Origin: Sphingomonas bacterium
Lineage (GTDB): Bacteria > Pseudomonadota > Alphaproteobacteria > Sphingomonadales > Sphingomonadaceae
DNA length: 64,000 nt
Direction: 5' to 3'
Assembly (NCBI GenBank): GCA_030149245.1
Contig: JASBRX010000031.1
Coordinates: forward strand, 59,735 to 123,734
Both the position numbers and the translations under genes were made by a program. Each line of letters begins with the position of its first letter. The stretch's first letter is position 1. This document shows, piece by piece, positions 46,832 to 56,749 of the stretch. Under the pieces are notes generated by a model. The model was not told the DNA's origin. It worked only from the letters and a program-made list of their open reading frames with translations, and searched no databases.

Positions 46832-47563
46832 ATGACCGCGCCACGCTTCAAACGCATCCTCCTCAAACTCTCCGGCGAAGTGCTAATGGGGCAGGGGCAG
46901 TTCGGTATCGATCCCGCCACCTGCGAGCGCGTCGCGCGCGAGGTGAAGGCGGCGACCGAGGCGGGGTATGAGATCTGCATGGTCGTCGGCGGCGGGAATA
47001 TCTTTCGCGGGCTGGCGGGTGCGGCGCAGGGCTTCGAGCGGGCGGGCGCCGATTATATGGGCATGCTCGCGACCGTGATGAACGCGCTGGCGATGCAGAA
47101 TACGCTGGAGCGGCTGGGCGTCGATACCCGCGTGCAGTCGGCGATCCCGATGGCGTCGGTCAGCGAACCCTATATCCGGCGCAAGGCGATGCGGCATATG
47201 GAGAAGGGCCGCGTGGTGATCTTTGCCGCCGGCACGGGCCTGCCCTTCTTCACCACCGACACCACCGCCGCTTTGCGTGCCGCCGAGATGAATTGCGACG
47301 CGCTGTTCAAGGGTACCAGCGTCGATGGCGTGTACAATGCCGATCCCAAGAAGGTCGCCGACGCGACCCGCTACGAGGAATTGAGCTTCGACCGGGTGCT
47401 GGTCGACAATTTGAAGGTCATGGACGCGACCGCGGTGGCACTGTGCCGCGACAATGACATTCCGATCGTGGTGTTCAACATCCGCGACGAGGGCACTTTG
47501 GAAGCGGTCTTGCGCGGCGAAGGTACGTCGACCATCGTCCGCAACCCGCCCGTATCCGCTTGA
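46832..47563 (+). CDS. pyrH: UMP kinase
   Basis: Phosphorylates UMP to UDP, the bacterial amino-acid-kinase-fold enzyme regulated by GTP and UTP. 243 residues. Seen: [44 protein letters not shown] and the [10 protein letters not shown] segment. The ATG at 46832 follows TAGGGCCAG. It lies in the classic position before frr, but is separated from tsf by a terminator and the HEPN-like gene, so it needs its own promoter. Confidence 0.97.
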   Translation: MTAPRFKRILLKLSGEVLMGQGQFGIDPATCERVAREVKAATEAGYEICMVVGGGNIFRGLAGAAQGFERAGADYMGMLATVMNALAMQNTLERLGVDTRVQSAIPMASVSEPYIRRKAMRHMEKGRVVIFAAGTGLPFFTTDTTAALRAAEMNCDALFKGTSVDGVYNADPKKVADATRYEELSFDRVLVDNLKVMDATAVALCRDNDIPIVVFNIRDEGTLEAVLRGEGTSTIVRNPPVSA

Positions 47564-47592
47564 GTTAAGACAGAATAAGAGGAACCTGAGCT

Positions 47593-48150
47593 ATGGCCGC
47601 ATATGACAAGGCCGATCTGGAGCGCCGGATGCACGGCGCGGTCGAATCGCTGAAGCATGACCTGGGCGGGCTGCGCACCGGACGTGCGAGCACCACCTTG
47701 CTCGAACCGGTGACGGTCGAGGTTTACGGGTCGCACATGCCGCTCAACCAGGTGGCGACGGTGTCGGCGCCCGAACCGCGCATGCTGAGCGTGCAGGTGT
47801 GGGACAAGTCAAATGTCGGCCCGGTCGACAAGGCGATCCGCTCGGCCGGCCTGGGCCTCAACCCGATTGTCGACGGACAGAATCTGCGCCTGCCGATCCC
47901 GGACTTGACCGAGGAGCGCCGCAAGGAACTGGCCAAGCTGGTGAGCAAATATGCCGAAGCGGCACGCGTCGCAGTGCGTAACGTCCGCCGCGACGGCATG
48001 GACAGCCTGAAGGCCGACGAGAAAAAGGGCGAATTCGGCGAGGATGATCGCAAGCGCCATGAGGCCGACGTCCAGAAGCTAACCGATGCGACGATCGCCG
48101 AGATCGACGCGGCCGCGAGTGCGAAGGAAAAGGAAATTCTCGGCAAGTGA
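47593..48150 (+). CDS. frr: Ribosome recycling factor
   Basis: Splits post-termination ribosomes with EF-G. 185 residues, standard. Seen: [49 protein letters not shown] and the C-terminal helix. It begins 29 nt after pyrH with GAGGAACC upstream. Its stop overlaps the uppS GTG (GTGA). Confidence 0.98.
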   Translation: MAAYDKADLERRMHGAVESLKHDLGGLRTGRASTTLLEPVTVEVYGSHMPLNQVATVSAPEPRMLSVQVWDKSNVGPVDKAIRSAGLGLNPIVDGQNLRLPIPDLTEERRKELAKLVSKYAEAARVAVRNVRRDGMDSLKADEKKGEFGEDDRKRHEADVQKLTDATIAEIDAAASAKEKEILGK

Positions 48151-48887
48151 CTGCGGCCTCCGCGCCTCTTCCGGCTGGACCGGAAGGCGGGGCCGTTCCC
48201 CGCCACGTCGCCATCATCATGGACGGCAATGGTCGCTGGGCGAAGGCCCGGCGGTTGCCGCGCATCGCCGGGCACAAGCAGGGCGTGGAGGCGGTGCGTC
48301 GCGTGTCGAAGGCGGCGCGCGAGCAGGGCGTCGAGGTGCTGACTCTCTACGCCTTTTCGTCGGAAAATTGGCGGCGTCCCGAGGAAGAAGTGCGCGACCT
48401 GATGGGGTTGCTGCGCCATTTCCTGAAGAATGAACTGAAGGATCTGGTGGCCGAGAATGTGCGGTTGCGCGTGATTGGCGACTATCACGCGCTGTCGGGC
48501 GATCTGGTCGCGATGATCGACGAGGCGATTGCGCGGACCTCGGTCAACACCGGGGCGACGCTGGTGATCGCGCTGAATTACGGCGCGCAGGCCGAGATTG
48601 TTGCGGCGGCGCGGCGGCTGGCCAGCGCGGCCAAGGCCGGCGAGATTGCTCCCGAGGCGATCGACGAGGCGATGTTCAGCGACGCGCTGGCCACGCATGA
48701 CCTGCCCCCGCTCGATCTGCTGATCCGCACCTCGGGCGAGCAACGGCTGTCCAACTTTCTGCTGTGGCAGGCGGCCTATGCCGAGCTGCTGTTCGTCGAG
48801 ACCTTGTGGCCGGATTTCGACGGCGCGGCGCTGGCCGATGCGATCGCGCAGTTCGGGCGGCGGCAGCGCCGGTTCGGGGGGCTGTGA
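48147..48887 (+). CDS. uppS: Undecaprenyl diphosphate synthase
   Basis: Cis-prenyltransferase that makes the C55 lipid carrier for peptidoglycan. 246 residues. Seen: [20 protein letters not shown] with the catalytic Asp, [11 protein letters not shown], and [19 protein letters not shown]. It starts with GTG (48147) overlapping the frr stop. An N-terminal extension of about 20 residues precedes the core. It overlaps cdsA at the 3' end. Confidence 0.96.
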   Translation: MTAASAPLPAGPEGGAVPRHVAIIMDGNGRWAKARRLPRIAGHKQGVEAVRRVSKAAREQGVEVLTLYAFSSENWRRPEEEVRDLMGLLRHFLKNELKDLVAENVRLRVIGDYHALSGDLVAMIDEAIARTSVNTGATLVIALNYGAQAEIVAAARRLASAAKAGEIAPEAIDEAMFSDALATHDLPPLDLLIRTSGEQRLSNFLLWQAAYAELLFVETLWPDFDGAALADAIAQFGRRQRRFGGL

Positions 48888-49666
48888 CGCCGGTTCCGCC
48901 CCGCAAGAACGCCGACCTGGGCACGCGTGCCGTGGTCGGGGTTGCGCTGATCGCGGTGGCGGCGGCGGCCTTGTGGTTCGGCGACTTTGCATTATGGCTG
49001 CTGGTGACGCTGGGTGCGCTGGCGATGATCCATGAATGGGGCGGACTGCATGGCGCGAATGCGGGGCAGCGCAAGCTGGCGCAATATGCGCTGATGGTGC
49101 CGCTGGCGATCATGTCTCCCTGGGCGGCGGGACCGAGCTTTCTGGCGTTGGGGCTGATCCTGGCTGCGTTTTTCTTCCTCGCCATCGTGACGCGCAGCGG
49201 GGCGCTGGGAGCCGGGGCGATTTACGTCGGGCTGCCGGTTCTCGCCTTGCTCTTCCTGCGCGGGCATGACGGCGGACTGTTGCTGGCATTCTGGGCGATG
49301 GCGCTGGTGTGGGCGTGCGATATCGGAGCCTATTTCGCCGGGCGCGCGATTGGGGGACCCAAGCTGATGCCAGCGGTGAGCCCGAACAAAACCTGGGCTG
49401 GGCTGGTCGGCGGCGTGATCGGGGCAACCGGCTTTGCGTTGCTGCTGACCCTATGGGGCCTGCCGCTGACGTTGGCGCTGGCGACGCCGCTTCTGGCGGT
49501 GCTGGCGCAGGCGGGGGATTTGTATGAGAGTCACCTTAAGCGCCGTGCCGGGGTAAAGGATTCGGGTGATTTGCTGCCCGGACATGGCGGTGTGCTCGAC
49601 CGGATGGATGGGCTGGTGCCGGTTGCGCCGGTTGCCGCGCTGTTGGTCGTGATTCAGGGATATTGA
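48884..49666 (+). CDS. cdsA: Phosphatidate cytidylyltransferase
   Basis: Makes CDP-diacylglycerol, the precursor used by PssA (42589-43389). 260 residues, several membrane helices. Seen: the C-terminal CDS signature SHLKRRAGVKDSGDLLPG followed by HGGVLDRMDG, and ACDIGAYFAGRAIGG before it. The start is GTG (48884), overlapping the uppS stop (GTGA); the longer open frame upstream is a shadow of uppS. Confidence 0.95.
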   Translation: MTPVPPRKNADLGTRAVVGVALIAVAAAALWFGDFALWLLVTLGALAMIHEWGGLHGANAGQRKLAQYALMVPLAIMSPWAAGPSFLALGLILAAFFFLAIVTRSGALGAGAIYVGLPVLALLFLRGHDGGLLLAFWAMALVWACDIGAYFAGRAIGGPKLMPAVSPNKTWAGLVGGVIGATGFALLLTLWGLPLTLALATPLLAVLAQAGDLYESHLKRRAGVKDSGDLLPGHGGVLDRMDGLVPVAPVAALLVVIQGY

Positions 49667-50823
49667 TGAAACGCGTAACGATATTGGGTGCGACCGGATC
49701 GGTGGGCACGTCGACGCTCGACCTGATCGAGCGCGATCCCGCAGCGTTCGAGGTCGTCGCGCTGACCGCCAATTGCGATGTCGCCAAGCTGGCGGCGGCG
49801 GCGAAGCGCGTGTCGGCGAAGCTGGCCGTCGTCGCCGATCCGACCTGTCACCAGGCGCTGGCCGAGGCGCTGGCGGGAACGGGAATCGCGGTCGCGTCCG
49901 GCCCGGATGCGGTGTGCGATGCGGCGCGGATGGAAGCGGACTGGACGATGGCGGCGATCGTCGGGACGGCCGGGCTGAAACCGGTGCTGGCGGCGCTGGA
50001 AGGCGGGCAGGCGGTGGCGCTGGCGAACAAGGAGTCGCTGGTGTCGGCGGGCGACGTGATGATGCAGGCGGCCGCCGCGACCGGCGCGACGCTGCTGCCG
50101 GTCGATTCCGAACATAATGCGGTGTTTCAGTGTCTTGAGACGCAGAATGCCGATCGCATCGCACGCATCATCCTGACCGCGAGTGGCGGGCCGTTCCGCG
50201 AGCGCACGCTGGACGAAATGCGCGCGATCACGCCTGAACAGGCCGTCGCGCACCCCAATTGGTCGATGGGCGCCAAGATCAGCGTCGATTCGGCGACGAT
50301 GATGAACAAGGGGCTGGAGCTGATCGAGGCGTTCCACCTGTTCCCGGTGACGGTCGACCAGCTCGACGTGATCGTCCACCGCCAGTCGGTGATCCATTCG
50401 ATGGTCGAATATGTCGACGGGTCGGTGCTGGCGCAGCTCGGTTCGCCCGATATGCGCGTGCCGATCGCGCATGCGCTGGCATGGCCGCGACGGATGGAGA
50501 CCCCGTGCCAGCGCCTTGATCTTGCCACCATCGGACGTCTGGATTTCGAGGCGCCGGATTATGAGCGCTTCCCCTGCCTGAAGCTGGCGCGTGAGGCGCT
50601 GGCGGCGGGCGGTGCGCGGCCGGCGATCCTGAACGCGGCGAACGAGGTGGCGGTTGCGGCTTTCCTTGCGGGCCAGGTTGGCTTTCTTGAAATTGCCGCA
50701 ATCGTCTCGGATACCCTCGATCGCTACGACCCGGCCGCGCCGGACACGCTCGATCAGGTATTGGCGATCGACGGGGAGGCGCGGATACTGGCGGGTGAGC
50801 GTGTGAAGGACTGCGTCGCTTGA
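49666..50823 (+). CDS. dxr: 1-Deoxy-D-xylulose 5-phosphate reductoisomerase
   Basis: NADPH-dependent step of the MEP isoprenoid pathway, supplying precursors used by UppS. 385 residues. Seen: TILGATGSVGTSTLDLIER (NADPH loop), LANKESLVSAG, PVDSEHNAVFQ with metal ligands, and SASGGPFRE-type flexible loop (LTASGGPFRERTL). The ATG at 49666 shares one base with the cdsA stop (TGATG); a TTG one codon upstream is an alternative. Its stop overlaps the rseP TTG. Confidence 0.97.
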   Translation: MKRVTILGATGSVGTSTLDLIERDPAAFEVVALTANCDVAKLAAAAKRVSAKLAVVADPTCHQALAEALAGTGIAVASGPDAVCDAARMEADWTMAAIVGTAGLKPVLAALEGGQAVALANKESLVSAGDVMMQAAAATGATLLPVDSEHNAVFQCLETQNADRIARIILTASGGPFRERTLDEMRAITPEQAVAHPNWSMGAKISVDSATMMNKGLELIEAFHLFPVTVDQLDVIVHRQSVIHSMVEYVDGSVLAQLGSPDMRVPIAHALAWPRRMETPCQRLDLATIGRLDFEAPDYERFPCLKLAREALAAGGARPAILNAANEVAVAAFLAGQVGFLEIAAIVSDTLDRYDPAAPDTLDQVLAIDGEARILAGERVKDCVA

Positions 50824-51956
50824 CCGAAAATCCCGGTTTCTTCCTCTACCTGATCGCCTTCATCCTGATCATCGGGCCGCTCGTGTTCGTGCACGAGCTG
50901 GGTCATTACGCTGCCGGTCGCTATTTCGGGATCAAGGCCGAGGCATTCTCGATCGGGTTCGGACGCGAAGTCGCGGGCTTTACCGACAAGCGCGGGACCC
51001 GGTGGAAGTTCGGGTGGCTGCCACTGGGGGGCTATGTCAAGTTCGCTGGCGACATGAACCCGGCGGGACAGCCTAGCCCCGAATGGCTGGCGTTGCCGGC
51101 AGCCGAGCGGGCGCAGACCTTTCAGGCCAAGCCGCTGTGGCAGCGCGCGATCGTCGTCGCGGCAGGGCCGATCACCAATTTCATCGTGGCGATTGCGATT
51201 CTTGGCGCGTTTGCGCTGGCCTATGGTGAAGGAAAACGCCCCCCCGTCGCAGCCGGGATCGCGGCGAACAGCCCGGCCGCCACCGCCGGATTGAAGGCGG
51301 GAGACCGCTTCGTCGCGATCGGCGGGCGTGAGGTCGATTCCTTCAATGATATGCTGATGTTCACCTCGATGCGTGCGGGGATGTCGGTTCGGATCGACTA
51401 TGTCCGCGACGGGCTGCCCGGCAGCACCCAAGCGGTGATCGGCAAGCTGGTCGAGAAGGACCGCTTCGGCAATGTCACGAGCCGCGGTTATCTTGGTATC
51501 GCGCCGACCGATGAGATCATTCGCACGCCGATCGCGTGGTGGCAGGCCCCGGCCTCGGGATTTCGACAGACGGTGTCCCTTGTTGGAACGATGGTAGACT
51601 TTCTGGGCCAGCTGATCATGGGCCGCGTGCCGGTCAGCGAGCTGGGCGGTCCGCTGCGAATCGCCAAGGCGTCTGGGGAGCACCTGTCGCTTGGATTCGA
51701 GGCGTTCGTGTTCCTGGCCGCGCTCATCTCGATTAATCTCGGATTCATCAACCTGTTGCCAGTCCCGGTGCTGGATGGCGGCCATCTTCTGTTCTATGCC
51801 GTCGAAGCGGTGCGCCGGAAGCCCGTCGAGCCTGAGGTGATGGAATGGGCGTTTCGCGGCGGGATGATGGCGATACTGGCGTTGATGCTGCTGGTGACAT
51901 TCAACGATCTGGGCGCATTTGGCGTGTGGAAGAGCCTGGCCGGGTTGATCGGCTGA
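50820..51956 (+). CDS. rseP: RIP metalloprotease RseP
   Basis: A site-2-protease-type intramembrane zinc protease that cleaves anti-sigma factors and remnant signal peptides. 378 residues. Seen: the HEXXH motif FVHELGHYAAGRYFGIKAE in the first helix, a periplasmic PDZ domain (AANSPAATAGLKAGDRFVAIGGREV), and the C-terminal NLLPVPVLDGGHLLFY zinc ligand motif. It starts with TTG overlapping the dxr stop (TTGA), supported by the family start at TENPGFFLYLIAF. bamA follows. Confidence 0.95.
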   Translation: MTENPGFFLYLIAFILIIGPLVFVHELGHYAAGRYFGIKAEAFSIGFGREVAGFTDKRGTRWKFGWLPLGGYVKFAGDMNPAGQPSPEWLALPAAERAQTFQAKPLWQRAIVVAAGPITNFIVAIAILGAFALAYGEGKRPPVAAGIAANSPAATAGLKAGDRFVAIGGREVDSFNDMLMFTSMRAGMSVRIDYVRDGLPGSTQAVIGKLVEKDRFGNVTSRGYLGIAPTDEIIRTPIAWWQAPASGFRQTVSLVGTMVDFLGQLIMGRVPVSELGGPLRIAKASGEHLSLGFEAFVFLAALISINLGFINLLPVPVLDGGHLLFYAVEAVRRKPVEPEVMEWAFRGGMMAILALMLLVTFNDLGAFGVWKSLAGLIG

Positions 51957-52027
51957 ACCGGTTGGGGCAGGGCGTGCAAATGGACGCAGGCTTCCGACCA
52001 ATATTTCTTGGATCCGACTGGGGTGGG

Positions 52028-54796
52028 ATGGTGACGGCACTCAAGGTTACGAAATTCGGCGTGCGCGCCTCTGCGGTCCTGCTGACTGGCACGACCTGGT
52101 TCGCGCTTGCCACCGCCGCTCAGGCCCAGCAGGCCCCGGCTCCCGCGCCGGCGCCGGTTGCGCAGCAACCCGCTCCGGCGGTCGCGGCGGAAACCCGCAC
52201 GATCCGCTCGCTGCGGGTGGAGGGCACCCAGCGGCTCGAGCCGGAGACGGTGCTGTCCTACACCCGCCTGCGGGTCGGGCAGACCTACACGACCGAGAGC
52301 CTCGACCAGGCGATCCGTGACGTGCTGGCGAGCGAGCTGCTCGCCGACGTCACGATCGAGGGCGTCGAGAGCGGCGACATCGTGCTGCGCGTGCGTGAAA
52401 ATCCGGTGATCAACCGCGTCATCCTGGAGGGCAATAAGCGCCTGAAGGACGACAAGATCGTCAAGGAAATCAAGCTCGCTCCGCGCCAGATGTTCACCCG
52501 CACCGCAGTGCGCGCGGACGTTGCCCGCATCGTCGAGCTGTATCGCCGCCAGGGCCGCTTTGCCGCGACAGTCGAGCCGAAGATGGTCAGCCTCGACCAG
52601 AACCGCGTCGATATCGTGTTCGAGGTGCGCGAAGGGCCGAAATCGAAGGTCCGCCAGATCAACATCATCGGCAACGAGCAGTTCAGCGATGGCAAGCTGC
52701 GCGGCGAGATGGCGACCAAGCAGGCGCGCCTGACCACGATCATGAGTTCGAACACGAGCTATGATCAGGATCGCCTGGCCTATGACCAGCAGAAGCTGCG
52801 CCAATTCTATCTGACCGAAGGCTATGCCGATTTCCGCGTCGTTTCGGCAGTGGCGGAACTCACGCCGGACAAGCGCGACTTCATCATCACCTATGTCGTC
52901 GAGGAAGGGCCGCGCTACAAGTTCGGGCCGGTCAAGGTCGACAGCAACATCCGTGACTTCGACGACGAGGCGCTCGCCAAGGGCCTCGCGATGAAGGAAG
53001 GCGACTGGTACAACGCCAAGCTGGTCGAGGATACGATCGACCAGCTGTCAGAGACGGCCGGCGCATTCGGTTACGCCTTTGCCAATGTCAGCCCCGACTT
53101 CCAGCGTGATCGCGAGAAGTTGACGATGTCGATCAACTTCAACATCGCCGAAGCGCGCCGCACCTATGTCGAGCGGATCGACATCACCGGCAACACCCAG
53201 ACGCAGGACAAGGTGATCCGTCGCGAAATGCGTCTGGCCGAGGGCGACGCGTTCAACACCTTCCTCGTCAAGCGGTCGCAGGACCGCATCAACTCGCTCG
53301 GCTATTTCAACGAGAAGTTCGAGATCGAGCAGAAGGAAGGATCGGCACCCGACCGCGTCATCCTCACCGCCAATGTCGAGGAAAAATCGACCGGCGAACT
53401 GACGCTGTCGGCGGGCTTTTCGAGCCTTGAGCGCTTCATCTTCCAGGGCTCGATCCGCCAGCGCAACTTCCGCGGCAAGGGTCAGGATCTGCGCCTGTCG
53501 GCCGATTATTCGAGCTATTCGAAGTCGGTCGAGCTGGGCTTTACCGAGCCCTATCTGTTCGATCAGAATGTCGCGCTGGGCGGCACGATCTTCCGCCGCG
53601 ACTATAACTCGTTCAACTATCTCGGCACCGACCGCCGCACCACCTATCAGCAGGTGTCGACCGGCGGTCAGGTCGTGCTGGGCGTGCCGTTGACCGAATA
53701 TTGGACCCTGTCGGGCCGCTATTCGCTGACGCATGATTCGGTGACGCTGGACGAAAGCACCTTCTTCACCGATGGCGCGTGCGATCCGCTCAAGGCCGGC
53801 CGCTATCTGTGCGAGGCGTTGGGTAAGCGTTGGACTTCGAGCGTCGGCCTGTCGCTGATCTATGACAGCCTGAACAGCCGTCTGCGCCCGACGCGCGGCC
53901 AGCGGCTGGTGCTGGGCACCGATTTTGCGGGTCTGGGCGGCGATGTGAAATATCTGCGCGGTCGCTTCGACGCCGACAAATATTGGAACATCGGCAGCGG
54001 GTTCATTTTCTCCGCCGGGCTTGAGGGCGGCTATATCCACAGCCTCGAAGATGCTGCAGCGGGTGTGGACCCGGTCCGCATCACCGATCGCTTCTTCCTA
54101 GGCGAGCCGCAGTTCCGTGGTTTCGACATCCGTGGTGTCGGCCCGCGCATCCAGCGCATCGGCTTTACAGGCAGCGTCGCTGGCGGGAACCAGGCGCTGA
54201 TCACCAACGAAGACCAGATCTTCGACGACGCGATCGGCGGCCGTGCCTATTATCTCGGCAAGCTGGAGCTCGAGATCCCGCTGGGCGCTGGGGCGCGGGA
54301 AATGGGCATCCGTCCGTCGATCTTCTTCATGGCCGGCGCCAATTGGGGCGTGCGCGAGCCGAACAAGACGGCGACGTTTACCCAAGCCACGGATTCGGCC
54401 GGCAATCTGCTGTTCAACGCGGACGGTTCGCCGTCGCTGCTGCCGATCCAGACGCCCCAGTCTGTCAACGTCGGCGGGGAGAATTTGCCGCTATACGCCG
54501 TTTCGCTGGGCGACTCGGTTGCGCCCGGCGCGCTCACGACCTGTAGCGTCGGCTATGCGACGGAGTATGGTGGGGCGTGCTCCGGTACTTCGATCAACAC
54601 GCGCTACAATATTCAGACCGATCCGTTCATCGAGAACTTCCTGGGCAATTCGCCCAAGCCGCGTTTGTCGGTCGGCATCGGCGTAAACTGGAACTCGCCG
54701 TTCGGGCCGCTGCGGCTCGACCTTGCCCATGCTTTCCTCACCCAGAAGGGTGACGACACCAAGCTCTTCACATTTAACGTAGGGACTTCCTTCTGA
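52028..54796 (+). CDS. bamA: Outer membrane protein assembly factor BamA
   Basis: Central pore of the BAM complex that inserts beta-barrels into the outer membrane. 922 residues: signal peptide ending ATAAQAQ, a proline/alanine-rich linker, five POTRA domains (about 55-475, beginning TIRSLRVEGTQRLEPETVLS) and a C-terminal 16-strand barrel with the RGF-type motif FRGFDIRGVGPR and the terminal Phe signature. The chosen ATG (52028) matches a normal signal peptide; an upstream ATG (51980) is less likely. It overlaps the skp ATG by one base. Confidence 0.95.
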   Translation: MVTALKVTKFGVRASAVLLTGTTWFALATAAQAQQAPAPAPAPVAQQPAPAVAAETRTIRSLRVEGTQRLEPETVLSYTRLRVGQTYTTESLDQAIRDVLASELLADVTIEGVESGDIVLRVRENPVINRVILEGNKRLKDDKIVKEIKLAPRQMFTRTAVRADVARIVELYRRQGRFAATVEPKMVSLDQNRVDIVFEVREGPKSKVRQINIIGNEQFSDGKLRGEMATKQARLTTIMSSNTSYDQDRLAYDQQKLRQFYLTEGYADFRVVSAVAELTPDKRDFIITYVVEEGPRYKFGPVKVDSNIRDFDDEALAKGLAMKEGDWYNAKLVEDTIDQLSETAGAFGYAFANVSPDFQRDREKLTMSINFNIAEARRTYVERIDITGNTQTQDKVIRREMRLAEGDAFNTFLVKRSQDRINSLGYFNEKFEIEQKEGSAPDRVILTANVEEKSTGELTLSAGFSSLERFIFQGSIRQRNFRGKGQDLRLSADYSSYSKSVELGFTEPYLFDQNVALGGTIFRRDYNSFNYLGTDRRTTYQQVSTGGQVVLGVPLTEYWTLSGRYSLTHDSVTLDESTFFTDGACDPLKAGRYLCEALGKRWTSSVGLSLIYDSLNSRLRPTRGQRLVLGTDFAGLGGDVKYLRGRFDADKYWNIGSGFIFSAGLEGGYIHSLEDAAAGVDPVRITDRFFLGEPQFRGFDIRGVGPRIQRIGFTGSVAGGNQALITNEDQIFDDAIGGRAYYLGKLELEIPLGAGAREMGIRPSIFFMAGANWGVREPNKTATFTQATDSAGNLLFNADGSPSLLPIQTPQSVNVGGENLPLYAVSLGDSVAPGALTTCSVGYATEYGGACSGTSINTRYNIQTDPFIENFLGNSPKPRLSVGIGVNWNSPFGPLRLDLAHAFLTQKGDDTKLFTFNVGTSF

Positions 54797-55422
54797 TGCG
54801 TAACACCAAAACCATTCTCGCCGCGGTTGCGGTCGCGGGCGTCACGCTTGGCGCCGGCGCGGCGGCAGCGCAGGCGCTGGTCGATACCAAGGTCGCGATC
54901 GTCGACACCGATCGCGTGATGAGCAGCTGCACCGCCTGCACCGCCGCCGCGCAGCAGCTTCAGGCGCAGCGCACGCAGCTGGTGCAGTTTGCCCAGCAGC
55001 AGGCAGCCCCGCTGCAGACCGAGGAAACCGCGCTTCAGGCTGCGCTCAAGGCGGCCAATGGCAAGCCCGACGCGGCGCTCACCGCACGTATCCAGGCGTT
55101 CCAGCAGCGCCAGCAAACCGCGCAGCAGCAGTTCGCCGAGCGCCAGCAGACCTTCCAGCGCAATGTTCAATATGTGAACCAGCAGGTTGAGCAGCGGATG
55201 ATGCCGGTGATCGAGCAGATTTCGCAGCAGCGCGGCGCGCATATCGCGCTGGCCAAGAACTCGACGCTGTATTCGGCGACCAACATCGACATTACCGATG
55301 CGGTGCTGGCGGCGCTCAACCAGCAGCTGCCGAGCGTGCAGACCGTCGCTCCGCCCCCGCCGCAGCAGCAGCAGCAGGCTCCCGCAGCGCAGCCGACTCA
55401 GCCGGCGCCCACCGGCCGGTGA
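54796..55422 (+). CDS. skp: OmpH/Skp family periplasmic chaperone
   Basis: Holds unfolded outer-membrane proteins on their way to BamA. 208 residues: signal peptide (GAGAAAAQA), then [13 protein letters not shown] followed by a long Gln/Ala-rich coiled-coil ([19 protein letters not shown] to about residue 140) and a proline/glutamine-rich tail. The Cys-X2-Cys (SSCTACT) near the mature start is unusual. Coupled to bamA by TGATG and to fabZ by GTGA. Confidence 0.88.
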   Translation: MRNTKTILAAVAVAGVTLGAGAAAAQALVDTKVAIVDTDRVMSSCTACTAAAQQLQAQRTQLVQFAQQQAAPLQTEETALQAALKAANGKPDAALTARIQAFQQRQQTAQQQFAERQQTFQRNVQYVNQQVEQRMMPVIEQISQQRGAHIALAKNSTLYSATNIDITDAVLAALNQQLPSVQTVAPPPPQQQQQAPAAQPTQPAPTGR

Positions 55423-55898
55423 GCGACGCCGCCGAAGGAAAGGCCGCTATTGGCCCGCTCGACGTGACGCGGGTGATGGCGGCCTTGCCGCATCGTTATC
55501 CGATGCTGCTCGTCGATCGGGTCGAGCAGCTGATTCCTGACGAGCGCATCGTCGCGATCAAGGCGGTGTCGATCAACGAAGAGTTCTTCCAGGGGCATTT
55601 TCCGGGAAGGCCGATCATGCCCGGCGTCCTCCAGGTGGAGGCGCTGGCGCAGGCGGCGGGTGTGCTCGCGGTCGAGAGCTTGGGCCTCGCCGGCACCGGC
55701 AAGCTGGTCTATTTCATGTCGATCGACGGCGTGAAGTTTCGCAAGCCGGTCGAGCCGGGCGTGCTGCTGCGGCTGGAGGTCGAATTCGTCCAGAAGCGTG
55801 CGCGGATCTGCAAGTTCGCTGGTAAGGCGTATCTGGGCGACGATCTGGCGACCGAGTGCGAGTTTACTGCGATGATTGCGGACCCGCCCTCGGCCTAA
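55419..55898 (+). CDS. fabZ: 3-Hydroxyacyl-ACP dehydratase FabZ
   Basis: Dehydrates beta-hydroxyacyl-ACP in fatty acid synthesis, cytoplasmic hot-dog-fold enzyme. 159 residues. Seen: [16 protein letters not shown], the catalytic His in [20 protein letters not shown] with the partner Glu, and [12 protein letters not shown]. It starts with GTG overlapping the skp stop. In E. coli lpxD lies before it and lpxA after it; neither is present here. Confidence 0.96.
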   Translation: MSDAAEGKAAIGPLDVTRVMAALPHRYPMLLVDRVEQLIPDERIVAIKAVSINEEFFQGHFPGRPIMPGVLQVEALAQAAGVLAVESLGLAGTGKLVYFMSIDGVKFRKPVEPGVLLRLEVEFVQKRARICKFAGKAYLGDDLATECEFTAMIADPPSA

Positions 55899-55927
55899 CG
55901 CTTCGGATATCATGGCATTGCAAGATC

Positions 55928-55960
55928 GGCGCGGCTCTGTTAGGGGCCGCGCCTTCTTGT
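55928..55960 (+). terminator. Terminator after fabZ
   Basis: GGCGCGGC, a 10-nt loop, GCCGCGCC, then TTCTTGTTG. It probably ends the uppS-to-fabZ transcript and separates it from rpmE. Confidence 0.7.
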
Positions 55961-56000
55961 TGCCGGTCGGAAACCGGCGCTCAATTCAAGGAACAGACAC

Positions 56001-56231
56001 GTGAAGCCCGATACGCACCCCGATTATCACATGATCAAGGTCCAGATGACCGACGGCACCGTCTATGAGACGCGTTCGACCTGGGGCAAGGAAGGCGATC
56101 TGATGCAGCTGGAAATCGATCCGCTGGCGCACCCGGCATGGACCGGCGGTCGCGGTCAGATGCTCGACAGCGGCGGCCAGGTTGCACGCTTCAACAAGCG
56201 TTTCGGTGGTCTCTCGCTCTCCAAGAAGTGA
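56001..56231 (+). CDS. rpmE: 50S ribosomal protein L31, zinc-free type
   Basis: Large-subunit bridge protein. 76 residues starting at GTG (56001), preceded by AAGGAACAG. Seen: [33 protein letters not shown] and NKRFGGL. The four cysteines of zinc-binding L31 are absent, so this is the C-minus type. It has its own terminator upstream and downstream. Confidence 0.94.
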   Translation: MKPDTHPDYHMIKVQMTDGTVYETRSTWGKEGDLMQLEIDPLAHPAWTGGRGQMLDSGGQVARFNKRFGGLSLSKK

Positions 56232-56266
56232 GCGGCGCGGGCGTGATGCCCGGCTGAACCCGATAC

Positions 56267-56302
56267 ACGGCCCGTCCCGGACGCCCGGGGCGGGCCGTTT
56301 GC
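56267..56302 (+). terminator. Terminator after rpmE
   Basis: ACGGCCCGTCCCG and CGGGGCGGGCCGT form a 13-bp stem with one wobble position, followed by TTTGCATT. Confidence 0.75.
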
Positions 56303-56316
56303 ATTGTGGCAAGCCG

Positions 56317-56331
56317 TTAACGCGGCTTTAG
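56317..56331 (+). promoter_or_regulatory. CtrA-like site upstream of the PilZ gene
   Basis: TTAA-CGCGGCT-TTAG resembles the CtrA box TTAA-N7-TTAA with one mismatch in the second half. It lies 24 nt before the PilZ start codon. Candidate only. Confidence 0.3.
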
Positions 56332-56354
56332 CCATCGTGACCTAGGCTCTGCGC

Positions 56355-56681
56355 ATGGTTTTCACCGGCAAGCGCAGTTTCACAGCAGAATTCGAACCGG
56401 CCGTGCTGGGCCGCCGCCGCGCGCCGCGTGCGCCGGTGTCGCTCGATGCAAAGGTTGGCCGCGGCGGGCTGGACCGCGCGCTGTGCAAGGTGGTCGATCT
56501 GTCGACCCATGGCGCGAAGATCGAGACCTATTCCGAAGTCCGCCGCGATTCGGTCATCTGGCTGACCCTGCCGCATGTCGGCCACTGGGCCGCTCGTGTG
56601 GTCTGGTCGAACGACTTCGAAGCCGGCCTGGAGTTCCAGATCCCGCTGAGCGAAGACGAGTTCGAGGCGCTGATCGCCTGA
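56355..56681 (+). CDS. PilZ domain protein
   Basis: 108 residues, essentially one PilZ domain. Seen: GRRRAPRAPVSLDAKV with the arginine-rich c-di-GMP loop and KVVDLSTHGAKIE, the D-(V)-S-x-x-G motif, then ARVVWSNDFEAGLEFQIPL. It probably binds c-di-GMP. The output partner is unknown. It stands alone between rpmE and the ccm operon. Confidence 0.9.
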   Translation: MVFTGKRSFTAEFEPAVLGRRRAPRAPVSLDAKVGRGGLDRALCKVVDLSTHGAKIETYSEVRRDSVIWLTLPHVGHWAARVVWSNDFEAGLEFQIPLSEDEFEALIA

Positions 56682-56749
56682 TCGCGCGGGTCATCCCGCA
56701 CATCGCATTTGGACTTGCCGGCGAATCCGCTTAAGAGCGGCCAAACGCC

